From assembly GCA_044361365.1 (NCBI GenBank), contig JBIKIW010000007.1, forward strand, positions 1 through 47,290: 47,290 bases of DNA, written 5' to 3'. The notes below the pieces were generated by a model. The model made no database searches. It saw only the letters and a list, made by a program, of their open reading frames with translations, and was not told where the DNA came from. The stretch comes from JBIKIW01 sp044361365 (GTDB taxonomy: Bacteria; Patescibacteriota; JACMRA01). The translations under genes were made by a program, and so were the position numbers. Below are positions 16,365 to 25,597 of this stretch, one piece after another (position 1 is the first letter of the stretch; every line of letters begins with the position of its first letter).

Positions 16365-17684
16365 TTAGTAATACCAATTGAGACTAGAAACTAATGTTTT
16401 TACTTGATCCTGCTGAGATTCCTCTGGAGTTCTGTCAAAAACACAATCTGTAATGATTTTTCCAAGCTCTTTGGTCATCTCTTCTGTTATACCTCTGGAA
16501 GTTAGAGCTGCCGTTCCAAAACGCATTCCTCCTGGTTTATACGCAGATTTTTTGTCGTTTTGAAAAGTATTTCTATTGGTGATAATGCCCACTTTTTCTA
16601 ATTTGTTCTGAACAGCTAGACTGTCCATTTCATCTGGGAATTTGGTCAAACATAGGTGATTTTCTGTTGGCGAGATAACCTCCAGCCCACCGTCATGTAA
16701 AATATTTTCTAAGACTTTGCAACTACTAATTACTTTTTGGCTATATGTTTTAAAATCAATATTATCCGGGTACACTTCTTCGCCCAAAACTTCCACCATG
16801 CATTGACCAATAGCGGCAATTTGATTGAAGTGAGGTCCACCATAACCACCTGGAAATAGCGTTCTGTTTATCGCTTCGATTAGACTAGAAGCAGGCAAGC
16901 CTTTGGCGTTTTTAGGAATTGTATCTATATGTTTTTGGGCAAATTCAGGAATATAATTTTTAGCAAAAAGAACTGCTCCACGAGGCCCACGAATGGTTTT
17001 GTGAGTTGTCATGCTGACGAAATCTGCCCCTTCATCACCATGTTTAAACGGTGAATCGTGTAAATCTGCTGCAATCAAACCATTTATATGAGCTACATCT
17101 GCCAAAACAAATGTACCGTGCTGATGAGCAAATTTACAAATATCAGCAAACTTATATTGTTTTGAATAAGCTGAAAAACCCACAATCAAAAGCTTAGGCT
17201 TTAGTTCAGCGATTTGGACTTTTAAGGCTTCGAAGTCAATTTCAAAATTATTAGGTGAAACCTCTTTAGCGGCATATGAATGAGGTTGGAAAAACTTCGC
17301 AAAACTGCTAACTGTGTGCATGTGAGTCAAATGTCCACCCGCTGGTAATTGTGGACTAAGAACAACATCGCCTGGCTGTAAGATTGTAAGAAAAACTGTT
17401 TGATTGGCAGGTGAACCAGACAAAGTTTGCACATTTACCCCATACTCGTTAGTTTTATCAAATACTTGAAGGGCTTTTTGTTGTACAAAAGTTTCTAGTT
17501 CATCGGTAAGCTGATTGCCTGCATAGTAGCGTTTGCCAGGGTAACCTTCCCCATATTTATTGCTCCAAACTGAGCCTAAAAGCTGAAGAACCTTTGGAGA
17601 AGGGTAGTTTTCAGAAGCGATAAGATTGAGGGTGTCTCGTTGGCGAATAACTTCGTCTTGGGTGAGTTGTAAGATTTTATTCAT
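16365..17684 (-). CDS. glyA: Serine hydroxymethyltransferase
   Basis: PLP enzyme interconverting serine and glycine with transfer of a one-carbon unit to tetrahydrofolate. At 439 residues the protein is full length, with LIASENYPSP, NKYGEGYPGKRYYAGN, SGSPANQ, LADVAHINGLIAADLH and the PLP lysine in TTHKTIRGPRGA (Lys229). Single-gene unit. The upstream gap (17685-17873) holds a hairpin TTAGTC/GACTAA (17758-17763 with 17771-17776) and the palindrome AAAATGGTCATTTT, possible operators; no riboswitch is recognisable. Confidence 0.96.
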   Translation of the reverse strand: MNKILQLTQDEVIRQRDTLNLIASENYPSPKVLQLLGSVWSNKYGEGYPGKRYYAGNQLTDELETFVQQKALQVFDKTNEYGVNVQTLSGSPANQTVFLTILQPGDVVLSPQLPAGGHLTHMHTVSSFAKFFQPHSYAAKEVSPNNFEIDFEALKVQIAELKPKLLIVGFSAYSKQYKFADICKFAHQHGTFVLADVAHINGLIAADLHDSPFKHGDEGADFVSMTTHKTIRGPRGAVLFAKNYIPEFAQKHIDTIPKNAKGLPASSLIEAINRTLFPGGYGGPHFNQIAAIGQCMVEVLGEEVYPDNIDFKTYSQKVISSCKVLENILHDGGLEVISPTENHLCLTKFPDEMDSLAVQNKLEKVGIITNRNTFQNDKKSAYKPGGMRFGTAALTSRGITEEMTKELGKIITDCVFDRTPEESQQDQVKTLVSSLNWYY

Positions 17685-17873
17685 AAGAATGTTGTTGAAT
17701 TTGTAAGATTGGTTGTTATTTAAACTAAGACGACAAAATGGTCATTTTCTACCTCAATTAGTCATAAATAGACTAAACAAGTAAATATAGCGTCCTATTA
17801 AAACTTATCAAAAACAACAGAATTCTTTAGATACATACAATCAATTAAAATTTAAGCTTATTACAAATGTCAA

Positions 17874-19232
17874 TTAGACCTGATAATAGGTTTCCAAGTA
17901 GGCTTCTAAGTAAGTTTTTGTAATACCTTTTTGAATAGCCATAATTGCAAACTCCTCCATTTTTTGTGCATAAATCCCTGCTAATACTATCCCCAAAGCC
18001 TTATCACTATTCTCTTTGTAAACGACTTTTAAAAAATCTTCTTGGTCTTTATGATTATAGACTTTGGTTTTGATATAGGTTCCAAAAGTTGTTACTGCAG
18101 AACCTTCACTGTGACCTACGTTACTAACTGGACTAAAAGTATTTATGCTTAAAAAATTAGTATCAAAAGAGTTTTTTTGACCGCTAAGAACCGACATAAT
18201 ATCTTTGGATAATGTACTTTGTTTATTTTTCTTTTTAGCCTCGCCTGCGATATAGTTGTAAACTGGTACAAATTTATAATCAGCTTTCGTGGATTTATTA
18301 CTTTCTCCAAATACCCAAATATTTCTCTGACTTGTTTTTCCTGCATTTGTAGCAAAAATACCTTTTAAATCATGTTTAAGCTCAATTTTCTCTAGTTTGA
18401 TATTTTCAGCTGAAAATTCTTTAGTACTAGAAATATAGACATGCGAAACTTTATGCTCTTCTCTCTCTCCATCAACAATTAAAATTTGCTTAGCTGTTTT
18501 TTTAAGCTCCCTTATTTTGTTATTAAATAAAAATTCCACCTGCCTTGTTGATAAGGTTTTTAAAATATAATTAAAAGCTGTTCGATCGAGTTCCGGTAGG
18601 ACTTTTTTGGAATCTTTCTCTTCAAAAATAGTCACCTTAACCCCCAAACCTGAATAAATACTGGCGGCTTCTAAACTTTCTTTATTACACCCCAATATAG
18701 CTAAATGACTTGGAACTTCTTTAAATAAAAAAGCTGATTCTTGATCTAAAAAGGTGGTTTTATCTAACCCTTGAATTTTTGGTAGGTTTTTTTCTGTTTT
18801 CCCTATAGTTATAAAACATTCTTGAAAACTTATTAGATGTCTTTCAGTTTCAGAATTTACCTCAACTAGGCTCTTAGAGAAGAATTCTGCTCTTCCTTGA
18901 ATAAATTTAAAACCAACATTCTTTTCAAAGGAAACTAGATTTTTATTTCTAATCTTTTTAACCTCCAACTCAATTTTAGAGTTAATCTTCTGTCGGTACT
19001 TTCGAATAACTGAGAATGTTTCAGGATAATCTTTAAAGAGTTTTAAACTAGAGGCAAAGATCTCTGACTCTTTAGTTAAAATTCTTTTAGGCAATTCTAT
19101 TTTATTCAAAAAACTACCTCCAAATTCTTTTTCTTCAACCAAAATTACACTTTCTTTTAATTCAAGTAACTTTTTTGCCAAAAGAAGACCTGTCTCACCA
19201 CTGCCGATGATCAAATATTTGCAAGAAATCAT
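17874..19232 (-). CDS. Pyridine nucleotide-disulphide oxidoreductase-like flavoprotein lacking redox cysteines
   Basis: The 452-residue protein follows the dihydrolipoamide dehydrogenase/mercuric reductase layout: FAD-binding IIGSGETG (8-15), a central NAD(P) domain (HLAILGCNKESLEAASIYSGLG) and a C-terminal dimerisation domain (LKVVYKENSDKALGIVLAG). The active-site cysteine pair, normally in GGTCLNxGC, reads GGSFLNKIE (Phe41 and Glu46), and the C-terminal His-Glu dyad is also not conserved (ITKTYLE). It may still bind FAD and NAD(P)H but should not carry out disulphide exchange. The start ATG is preceded by GAGG, one of the few good ribosome-binding sites here. Last gene of the rpsI-rpmA-rpmF-nusB-like run. 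Confidence 0.85.
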   Translation of the reverse strand: MISCKYLIIGSGETGLLLAKKLLELKESVILVEEKEFGGSFLNKIELPKRILTKESEIFASSLKLFKDYPETFSVIRKYRQKINSKIELEVKKIRNKNLVSFEKNVGFKFIQGRAEFFSKSLVEVNSETERHLISFQECFITIGKTEKNLPKIQGLDKTTFLDQESAFLFKEVPSHLAILGCNKESLEAASIYSGLGVKVTIFEEKDSKKVLPELDRTAFNYILKTLSTRQVEFLFNNKIRELKKTAKQILIVDGEREEHKVSHVYISSTKEFSAENIKLEKIELKHDLKGIFATNAGKTSQRNIWVFGESNKSTKADYKFVPVYNYIAGEAKKKNKQSTLSKDIMSVLSGQKNSFDTNFLSINTFSPVSNVGHSEGSAVTTFGTYIKTKVYNHKDQEDFLKVVYKENSDKALGIVLAGIYAQKMEEFAIMAIQKGITKTYLEAYLETYYQV

Positions 19233-19263
19233 AGCCGTTAGTTTCCTCGGTGGGAGTTTTTTG

Positions 19264-19683
19264 TCAAGCTAATTCAGTTTTTTCTTGATTAACAAGCAAT
19301 TTAGATAAAACTGCATGAACTATCGAAACTACATGTGACCCACCAAAATCTTGACTGATTCTTAAATAATTTCCAATTAAGTTGGATTTGTCTTGCACTT
19401 CATCTAATTCAACTAAAAAGGTAAGTAAGATAGCCTTGGTTATTAAGTGTGTCTTTTCCCAACTGATAATCAAGCTGAGCTTGTCTAAATAATGGTTGTA
19501 ATTATTTTTTAACGTAACAACTCTTTTTTGACACTCGCCAAAATCAACATTACTAAACTCTTTTGCCAGGTTTTTTATTTTTTCCAAATCGTTTAAATGT
19601 GGATTTTCAAACCCTATACTATCCCAAAAAAGGTTTAGATATAAATATGAAAACAACCCTCTTCGAAAAGATTTCTCCCACAT
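19264..19683 (-). CDS. nusB: NusB-like transcription antitermination protein
   Basis: The 139-residue helical protein resembles NusB mainly in its ending: KAILLTFLVELDEVQ followed by LIGNYLRISQDFGGSHVVSIVHAVLSKLL, matching the INEAVELAKxYGxxxSxxFVNGVLDxL region of the family. It begins RRGLFSYLYLNLFWD, like the NusB R(R)xAlQaLY start. The protein is divergent and its middle is poorly conserved. NusB binds boxA RNA with NusE for rRNA antitermination. Its ATG overlaps the rpmF stop codon by one base, indicating translational coupling, and nusB next to rpmF is a plausible setting. The assignment is inference from pattern and context. Confidence 0.6.
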   Translation of the reverse strand: MWEKSFRRGLFSYLYLNLFWDSIGFENPHLNDLEKIKNLAKEFSNVDFGECQKRVVTLKNNYNHYLDKLSLIISWEKTHLITKAILLTFLVELDEVQDKSNLIGNYLRISQDFGGSHVVSIVHAVLSKLLVNQEKTELA

Positions 19684-19874
19684 TAAGAAGCCATTTTAAC
19701 AAGTATCTTGCGACCCTTATAGAAACCACAATTATAGCAAACGCTATGTGGCATCACTTTTGTGTTGCAGTTTGAGCATTTAGCCAATTGCCTGACTTCA
19801 GCTTGTTGATGTCCTGGAGCTTTGCGACGATTGTTTCTTCTTCTTATTGTGTGTCTTTTTCGGGGTACTGCCAT
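19683..19874 (-). CDS. rpmF: Large-subunit ribosomal protein L32
   Basis: 63 residues with the L32 start MAVPRKRHTIRRRNNRR and two zinc-ribbon CxxC pairs (CSNCN and CYNCGFYKG). Full length. Third gene in the S9-L27-L32 run, overlapping the NusB-like gene by one base. Confidence 0.95.
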   Translation of the reverse strand: MAVPRKRHTIRRRNNRRKAPGHQQAEVRQLAKCSNCNTKVMPHSVCYNCGFYKGRKILVKMAS

Positions 19875-19901
19875 ATTATATTAAATAGTTTATTTTTTAG
19901 A

Positions 19902-20192
19902 TTATTTTCCAGTTTCACTAGAGATTACACTTACAAATGTACGGTTTTTTAGGTTACCTGTAAATGCTCTTACTTTACGAGTAAAAAAGTGAACTTTGCC
20001 ATCTGTTAGGGCAAAAAGAGTATCATCTCCACCGATTCCTACATTCTTGTTTGGGTGAAATTTAGTACCTCTTTGTCTTAAAATGATCATCCCTGTAGAA
20101 ACTACTTGACCACCAAAAATTTTAACTCCTAATCTTTTTGATTCTGAATCTCTTCCGTTTAGAGTAGATCCCTGTGCTTTTTTCTTAGACAT
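19902..20192 (-). CDS. rpmA: Large-subunit ribosomal protein L27
   Basis: 96 residues containing KKAQGSTLNGRDSESKRLGVK, the hallmark QRGTKFHPNKNVGIGGDDTLFA and the basic C-terminal strand. L27 reaches the peptidyl-transferase centre with its N-terminus. The sequence begins directly with MSKKKAQGS and has no cleavable N-terminal extension of the Firmicutes type. Lies 33 bp after rpsI. The usual partner rplU (L21) is not adjacent. Confidence 0.95.
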   Translation of the reverse strand: MSKKKAQGSTLNGRDSESKRLGVKIFGGQVVSTGMIILRQRGTKFHPNKNVGIGGDDTLFALTDGKVHFFTRKVRAFTGNLKNRTFVSVISSETGK

Positions 20193-20225
20193 ATAATGCT
20201 ATTAAATATTTGAATTTGGTTTAAA

Positions 20226-20645
20226 TTAACGTTTACTCCACTGTTCTCGTTTACGATTTTTACGCAAACCGCTCTTTTTGGATAAAACTTTTCTAATATC
20301 AGTTGTAAGGTAGCCGAACATCCTTAAAACTGTTCTAAGATTTTCATCGTACTTTAATAAAGATTTTGCAATTGCTAATCTAGCAGCTTCAGCTTGTCCA
20401 GAAGTTCCTCCTCCATTTATGTATAATTCTATTTTTCCTGTGGTTATTCCGATTTGAGTAAGAGAATTTAAGATAGTTTTAGCATAAAAATCATGAAAAA
20501 CAACTGAAATTGGTTTCTTGTTTACCTCAACTACTAGCTCATTTGCTGAAGGAAAGTATTTTGATCTCGCACTGGAGCTTTTTCGCCTTCCGACACCATA
20601 GTGATACCTATTTGGGCTTGTGTTTTTATCTGATTCAGCTGACAT
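20226..20645 (-). CDS. rpsI: Small-subunit ribosomal protein S9
   Basis: 139 residues with YHYGVGRRKSSSARSKYF near the start, GGGTSGQAEAARLAIAKSLL in the middle and the basic tail KKSGLRKNRKREQWSKR that contacts P-site tRNA. The usual upstream neighbour rplM (L13) is absent; a restriction-modification gene is there instead. First gene of the L27-L32-NusB-like-flavoprotein run. A TTGACA (20690-20695, minus strand) precedes it, without a clear -10. Confidence 0.95.
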   Translation of the reverse strand: MSAESDKNTSPNRYHYGVGRRKSSSARSKYFPSANELVVEVNKKPISVVFHDFYAKTILNSLTQIGITTGKIELYINGGGTSGQAEAARLAIAKSLLKYDENLRTVLRMFGYLTTDIRKVLSKKSGLRKNRKREQWSKR

Positions 20646-20720
20646 AATTTACGTATGAAATATATTGTTGAATGAATTACTAAACTATTGTTTTTGTCAA
20701 CTTTAAGAGAGTTTTTAATC

Positions 20721-21803
20721 TTAAATTTGATACATTCCCAAAACCAGCTCATCAATTTGGTTTTTGATTTTGGTTTGGTGGTTTTTATCAAAAACATTTA
20801 GATTCTTGAGTTGATTTAGGCTAAATTCGGAGTTTCCGATTTCTTTTTCCAAGGTTTGTTTGATCAAATCAGGTTGATTTTTGATGGGAAATTTGTAGGT
20901 GGAATCCAAAATAATAGTAGAGGCGACCACCGTGTCGCCATTTGAAACTTCCCATTTTCCAAACCTAGCTGGCAAAACCCGATCATCATCAAAATCCACC
21001 AAATCCTGCAAAGCTACATTTTCAGCGTCCAAAAGCTCCTGGGCTAACTGTATAAGTTTCTGTTTTTGCTCCAGTTTTTGCGGAGTGTTTAAGATTGGGA
21101 CTCGGATAAAGTTTTTTATAACAGTTAAGCCAAATAATACATCTTTTTCGTGACCAATTTTAAAATTATAGTTAAAAATAGTCTCAGTAATTTTTGAGTT
21201 AAAAATGGCGAACAAATATAAAAGCTCAGTTTTATTATTCGAAGCAATGCAAAATTGTTGGAATCGTGGTAAAACATTTATATTGTCAGTAAAATAAAAT
21301 TTATCAGGTTTAATATAGTTCCACATTATTTTATAGTTGGACTTCATCAATGACATTCCTTGTGAACCCTCGGCTATTTTTATTGGTAAATTTTTATCAT
21401 AATAACCGTAACTTTCTGGTTTAAAACCCTTGCTTGGAATTTTTAGAATTTGATAACTATTTTCAATTTTTTCTTTTGAAATATCTTTTGTCGGAATATT
21501 TAAACTTCCATCAAACCAAAACCTGTCACCAAACTCTTTTTGAGCTTTTTCATGATTGTAGTAGATTTCTAGGCTTTGGCTATTTGCCAAGTATTTTGCG
21601 TACAATTCCAAATCCCCGGGACTGTGTTTGATCCAATTCCAATTTTCGTATTTACTCGCCAATTCTGCTTGTGGGATATTTTTGACCTCGCAGTTTTCCC
21701 TATTTATTAAGTCTTGTTTTGTTTCTTTGGCGTCGGATTCCGGGTTTGTGTAGTTGATAACTTCAACTAGGTTGTCGGTGATTTTGGGTTGGGTTTGGGG
21801 CAT
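20721..21803 (-). CDS. Restriction-modification enzyme, C-terminal specificity part (split gene)
   Basis: The 360-residue protein has no nuclease or methyltransferase motif. Its content (NSYQILKIPSKGFKPESYGYYDKNLPIK, FQQFCIASNNKTELLYLFAIFNSKI, PILNTPQKLEQKQKLIQLAQELLDAE) is that of the target-recognition and C-terminal helical region that follows the methyltransferase domain in Eco57I-like type IIG enzymes. The matching N-terminal part is at 22714-24696, and a DUF3800 gene sits between them. It keeps its own ATG and an open frame, so it may act as a separate subunit, or the enzyme may be inactivated. The continuity is inferred from family order. Confidence 0.7.
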   Translation of the reverse strand: MPQTQPKITDNLVEVINYTNPESDAKETKQDLINRENCEVKNIPQAELASKYENWNWIKHSPGDLELYAKYLANSQSLEIYYNHEKAQKEFGDRFWFDGSLNIPTKDISKEKIENSYQILKIPSKGFKPESYGYYDKNLPIKIAEGSQGMSLMKSNYKIMWNYIKPDKFYFTDNINVLPRFQQFCIASNNKTELLYLFAIFNSKITETIFNYNFKIGHEKDVLFGLTVIKNFIRVPILNTPQKLEQKQKLIQLAQELLDAENVALQDLVDFDDDRVLPARFGKWEVSNGDTVVASTIILDSTYKFPIKNQPDLIKQTLEKEIGNSEFSLNQLKNLNVFDKNHQTKIKNQIDELVLGMYQI

Positions 21804-21866
21804 GTATTTTAAGGTCGATTTAATTAATTAGTTTATTTTTGACAAATAATAAAAATAGTAATTATA

Positions 21867-22700
21867 TTATTTAATTAAATTAATGGGGCGCGCCGAATGT
21901 GTGTTATCCCCATTATTTTTTGCCTGAAAATTCCAAATATTAAAGCAAATTGGACTTGTTGTTTTACCACTAAAAAGATTTTCTCGATTTAATTTTGATA
22001 AAAGATAGTTGGTAAATTTTGTTTTTGCTTGTACTTTATTGCTGTTTGTGTAGATTCCAAGCTCTTTCTTTTTTTCAAAAACTACTGATCCGAGAAACAA
22101 GTCGGCTATTTGCAAAAGTGGTAAATTTTTAGAATCAGATTGAATACTGTTTATAACCACATCCATAGAATTTAAAGTTTCCACAATTTCTACTTCTCCG
22201 TTAGGTTTGTGCAAAAAATCCAAAATAGGTATTATAGTTTTATCCATAGAATTGTGTTTGATGAGTAATTTGGTAAACTTACAATAAGCATGCCAATAAG
22301 TTCCATACTTAGTTAAGTCAAAATCGGGACTATTTTTATCTACAATTATACAGTGAAACTCCAGATCGAAACTTAGGACAATATCTAGTAGTTCTTTGTA
22401 TTTTTCTAAGTTAGGAAAGCCTAATGTATCAAATTTAAATTCGTGATGTCTGTTTTTTAGAAATAAATTATTTAATTCGTGATTTTTTAGAGGTTTTGGA
22501 TTTTGAACTAGTGAATTTATCACTTTTTTCCTTTCAGTTAGGTTAAAAGTATGATAAGAATAATGAAATTTAAATAAGTCACTTTGAATTTTTGAAGTAT
22601 CTTTAATAAGCAATAAACCTATTGCCATAAAAGGTTGACTACTGTCTCCAACACTAAGACCAACTTCGTCTATAAATCCAAAATATGTGTTATTTTTCAT
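21867..22700 (-). CDS. DUF3800 protein (RNase H-like fold)
   Basis: 277 residues starting YFGFIDEVGLSVG, the acidic IDE motif of DUF3800, followed by FMAIGLLLI, a central conserved HCIIVDKNSPDF, and the C-terminal LPLLQIADLFLGSVVFEKK with its conserved Asp. DUF3800 proteins are predicted RNase H-fold nucleases or their relatives, often near mobile or defence genes; their function is not established. It lies 13 bp after the methyltransferase half and 63 bp before the specificity half of a restriction-modification enzyme. The Asp/Glu residues look intact. An AT-rich stretch flanks its 3' side. Confidence 0.75.
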   Translation of the reverse strand: MKNNTYFGFIDEVGLSVGDSSQPFMAIGLLLIKDTSKIQSDLFKFHYSYHTFNLTERKKVINSLVQNPKPLKNHELNNLFLKNRHHEFKFDTLGFPNLEKYKELLDIVLSFDLEFHCIIVDKNSPDFDLTKYGTYWHAYCKFTKLLIKHNSMDKTIIPILDFLHKPNGEVEIVETLNSMDVVINSIQSDSKNLPLLQIADLFLGSVVFEKKKELGIYTNSNKVQAKTKFTNYLLSKLNRENLFSGKTTSPICFNIWNFQAKNNGDNTHSARPINLIK

Positions 22701-22713
22701 AAATCAAAATTAT

Positions 22714-24696
22714 TTACACCTTTTGGGCAACGATCACAAGGCTGCTGGTGGCCACTTTTTTGGTTTGTTTTACACCTCTATCGATAAAGAGATTGTTTTG
22801 AAAAGTGATTAGTTTTTGGAGCTTGAAGTTTTTGGAGATAAAATACCGTAGCACATCTAGGTCGCCGGCTGTAAGGAGGGTTTGTGGAATTATAAAGCTA
22901 AAAATCCCGTCAGATTTGAGTAGAGCATTATTAAGAGCCAAAAAGAAAGCGTACAGGTTTGGTTTGGGAGAATATTTTTTGTGTCTGTCTGGGGTAGAGT
23001 GCAGGTTGACTCCAAAAACATCGTTTAATTTCACCTCTTTATTTCTGATTTGCTTGAAGTATTTTATACCCATTTTGGAGCTTTCGTTGTAGCCGATGTA
23101 GGGTGGATTTGCGATTACAAAATCGAATTTTTGGCGTTTGGTGTCTAGCAATTCTTCTTTGAGTTTTTTTAGATCTTTTTCGTCTCGCATGAATTTGTGA
23201 AACTGTGACGGAACTGGTTCAAAAAGTGGATTGGTGTTTTGATCCCTCACAAGACCTTGGTTGTAGCTAGCGATATCCGTAAATTCACTAAGACTGTCTT
23301 CTGTCCAAAATATTTTTAGGCGTTTTTCTACAGGTGTTGGATTGTCTAAATCCTCATAAATCAGAGGTAAAAGCCTCATAAGAATATTCATTTCAGCCAA
23401 ATACAGTGGAAACTCTTCCACATCAAAACCGACAATATTTTCTACCACCAAATTGATTATTTTCACCGATTCAAGGTTAGCTTTTTGACCTGCTTTGATC
23501 AAAGTTTTGACCGCCGAATACAAAAAAGTACCGCTTCCACAAGCTGGATCGATTAGAGAAAGCCCTTCTTTATTTTTGATTTTTTCTACCAAATTTTCCA
23601 CACTCCAGCCCATTTCTACCAGCATTAACTCGGCAATATTTGGATCGGTAAAATACTGACCTTTGTTTTCATCGCTATACAATTCCTTGAGGTAATTTTC
23701 ATAAATATAACCAAAAATATCCCCACCAAGCCCGCTAAAATCATATTTATCAATGTAAATAATAATATCCAAAAACAAAGTTACATCGTTTATTTCTGGA
23801 TCATCAAGAGATTCTAGCAAGATTTTGATTTGCTCGTTTATGTCGTCTTGATCATTAAAAAACGGCTTATAAATGTTACTTCCAACCGTGTCTGTGATTT
23901 GTTTTACAACCTTGATAATTTTTCCATAATTTTTTGTCTCTAGACTTTCTTTGATGAGATTAATATATCTGGCATATTCGCTATCTAGGTATTTGTTATC
24001 AACCAAGGTTTTGAACAAGATAAATTGAATCAAGTAAGAATAGGCAAGTTCGGTGGCTTTTTTATCAGTGTTTTCAAACAAACCCTCCTTTGGAGTAAAA
24101 CCTTTTTGAATAAGTTTGGTCTTAAAATCATGCACGATTTGAGTAGTACTTTGGAAATATTTTTCTCTATTTTCATCAACCTTGTACTTTATCTCAAACA
24201 ATCCGTCTTGCTCGTTTCCGCTAAAATAACTCTGATAAAAAGATTCGCTGTTGATATAATCCTGCCAAAAAGTGATAAAATCCTCTGGGTTTTTAAAAAT
24301 TTCAACCTCCAGATCAAAAACTTTAGTTTTCTTTCCATAAAAAAATAACCACTTTAAACCATCGGTCAAAATCCCATATTTGGTGTCCAAATCTGATTGA
24401 TAGTTCAAAATCTGAATCGAACCAGCTTCAAGGTTACCTAACTTTTCAACTTCGAGTGGAATGATTACTTTTTCACTACAATACAATACAAAATCCGCAG
24501 TTCGTCCTTTTTGCCCAGTTCCGTGCTGATTTCGAAAAGTGCCAAATTTGATTTTCCCGTCGTTGTTTTCACTCAGTCCAAAAATTTGAGTCAAAAATTC
24601 TTTCGTAAAACCTTCGTTTCCTTTACTACCTTTTTCGGCTTTCAGATACCTTTCTTTGTTTTCAAACCAGAGATTTTGGAGCTTTTGAATATTCAT
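22714..24696 (-). CDS. Type IIG-like restriction-modification enzyme, nuclease and methyltransferase part
   Basis: The 660-residue protein carries an N-terminal PD-(D/E)xK-like region (ADFVLYCSEKVIIPLEVEK, about 67-85), a helical region, the adenine-methyltransferase motif I DPACGSGTFL (383-392) and catalytic NPPY (530-533). It ends shortly after the methyltransferase domain (SSLVIVAQKV), where family members continue into a target-recognition domain. That missing part is encoded separately at 20721-21803. The enzyme would methylate adenine and cleave at a fixed distance; specificity is unknown. It may be a two-subunit variant or a gene interrupted by DUF3800. Confidence 0.85.
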   Translation of the reverse strand: MNIQKLQNLWFENKERYLKAEKGSKGNEGFTKEFLTQIFGLSENNDGKIKFGTFRNQHGTGQKGRTADFVLYCSEKVIIPLEVEKLGNLEAGSIQILNYQSDLDTKYGILTDGLKWLFFYGKKTKVFDLEVEIFKNPEDFITFWQDYINSESFYQSYFSGNEQDGLFEIKYKVDENREKYFQSTTQIVHDFKTKLIQKGFTPKEGLFENTDKKATELAYSYLIQFILFKTLVDNKYLDSEYARYINLIKESLETKNYGKIIKVVKQITDTVGSNIYKPFFNDQDDINEQIKILLESLDDPEINDVTLFLDIIIYIDKYDFSGLGGDIFGYIYENYLKELYSDENKGQYFTDPNIAELMLVEMGWSVENLVEKIKNKEGLSLIDPACGSGTFLYSAVKTLIKAGQKANLESVKIINLVVENIVGFDVEEFPLYLAEMNILMRLLPLIYEDLDNPTPVEKRLKIFWTEDSLSEFTDIASYNQGLVRDQNTNPLFEPVPSQFHKFMRDEKDLKKLKEELLDTKRQKFDFVIANPPYIGYNESSKMGIKYFKQIRNKEVKLNDVFGVNLHSTPDRHKKYSPKPNLYAFFLALNNALLKSDGIFSFIIPQTLLTAGDLDVLRYFISKNFKLQKLITFQNNLFIDRGVKQTKKVATSSLVIVAQKV

Positions 24697-24796
24697 TTTA
24701 CTAACTTACAGTCAAACTAAATCGACTTAAATTAGATTTGTAAAGCCTGCTTTGGAGTTTTTTTTGGGTAAAGATTTTGATCACACAATCGCTGAT

Positions 24797-24833
24797 TGTT
24801 GGTAAAGAATAGTCGAATTTGATTTGATTGATG
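24797..24833. repeat. Intergenic repeat copy A (3' of the creatininase-family gene)
   Basis: A 37-bp segment with five mismatches to 25598-25634; weaker similarity extends some bases on both sides. It lies just downstream of the creatininase-family stop codon on the minus strand. Confidence 0.55.
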
Positions 24834-24844
24834 ATTTGTCGCAT

Positions 24845-25540
24845 TTAGGTATTTATAACCTCCACAACATAATTAGCCACCAAATCAACAAAACTTTCTC
24901 CTAGGTCTTTAGAAATAATCCAATTTGGATTGTTGTCCACGATTCCGGTTTTGGATTGAGAAATTACCGTGTTTGACCAGTCCATATCAATTTTTGGTTT
25001 TGGATAGTCTTTTGGTGGAAGTTTAACTAGCTCTGGATACAAGCTATAAACTGTTGAAATTTCCAAATTTCCTGCATGCTCATCAATTGGTCCACCATCA
25101 AGTTTGTTGTTTAAAATATCATCTATTTGGGGAACCTCTGTATCGATATAGTAAATTTTTACACCCTTGTAGCCTGGAAATTCTTTTGCAAAATTAGAAA
25201 GAGTTTGCACATTTCCACCATGAGTTGTTAGCAAATATATTTGGCTAAAAGTATCGCTCACTGATTCAACAACATCTTTAATATAGCTAAACAAAGTCTG
25301 CTCAGAAATCCAAGCCGTACCAACGAAACCTGCATGCTCACGTGAACAAGTTATTTCTAATGTAGGTAAAATCACAGTGTTTTTATCCAGAGTATCTATT
25401 CTTTTCAAAACACCTTCCATCACAAGCGAATCTGTCCCTAAAGGCAAAAATGGACCATGTTGCTCGGTAGCCCCAAAAGGTAAAATAGCTTTTGAATAAT
25501 TTTTTAGTTCTGTAGTTTTAAGGTTTTTTAGGTAAGGCAT
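24845..25540 (-). CDS. Creatininase-family amidohydrolase
   Basis: 231 residues with PFGATEQHGPFLPLGTD (metal ligands Glu, His, Asp), THGGN and DEHAGNLEIS, the complete metal-binding set of the creatininase family. Members include creatinine amidohydrolase, formamidopyrimidine deformylase ArfB and mycofactocin peptidase MftE; the substrate here cannot be assigned. The ATG directly precedes the family N-terminus (YLKNLKTTELK). It is flanked on both sides by copies of a short intergenic repeat. Confidence 0.82.
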   Translation of the reverse strand: MPYLKNLKTTELKNYSKAILPFGATEQHGPFLPLGTDSLVMEGVLKRIDTLDKNTVILPTLEITCSREHAGFVGTAWISEQTLFSYIKDVVESVSDTFSQIYLLTTHGGNVQTLSNFAKEFPGYKGVKIYYIDTEVPQIDDILNNKLDGGPIDEHAGNLEISTVYSLYPELVKLPPKDYPKPKIDMDWSNTVISQSKTGIVDNNPNWIISKDLGESFVDLVANYVVEVINT

Positions 25541-25597
25541 GCTTTAAAGTTTGATTAGGTTTTTAATATCGTCTAATCACTCAATACGATTCATTCT

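Noticed and set aside
20534..20797. 87-codon frame overlapping rpsI and the specificity gene end
   Set aside because: Out of phase with two well-supported genes and without recognisable features.
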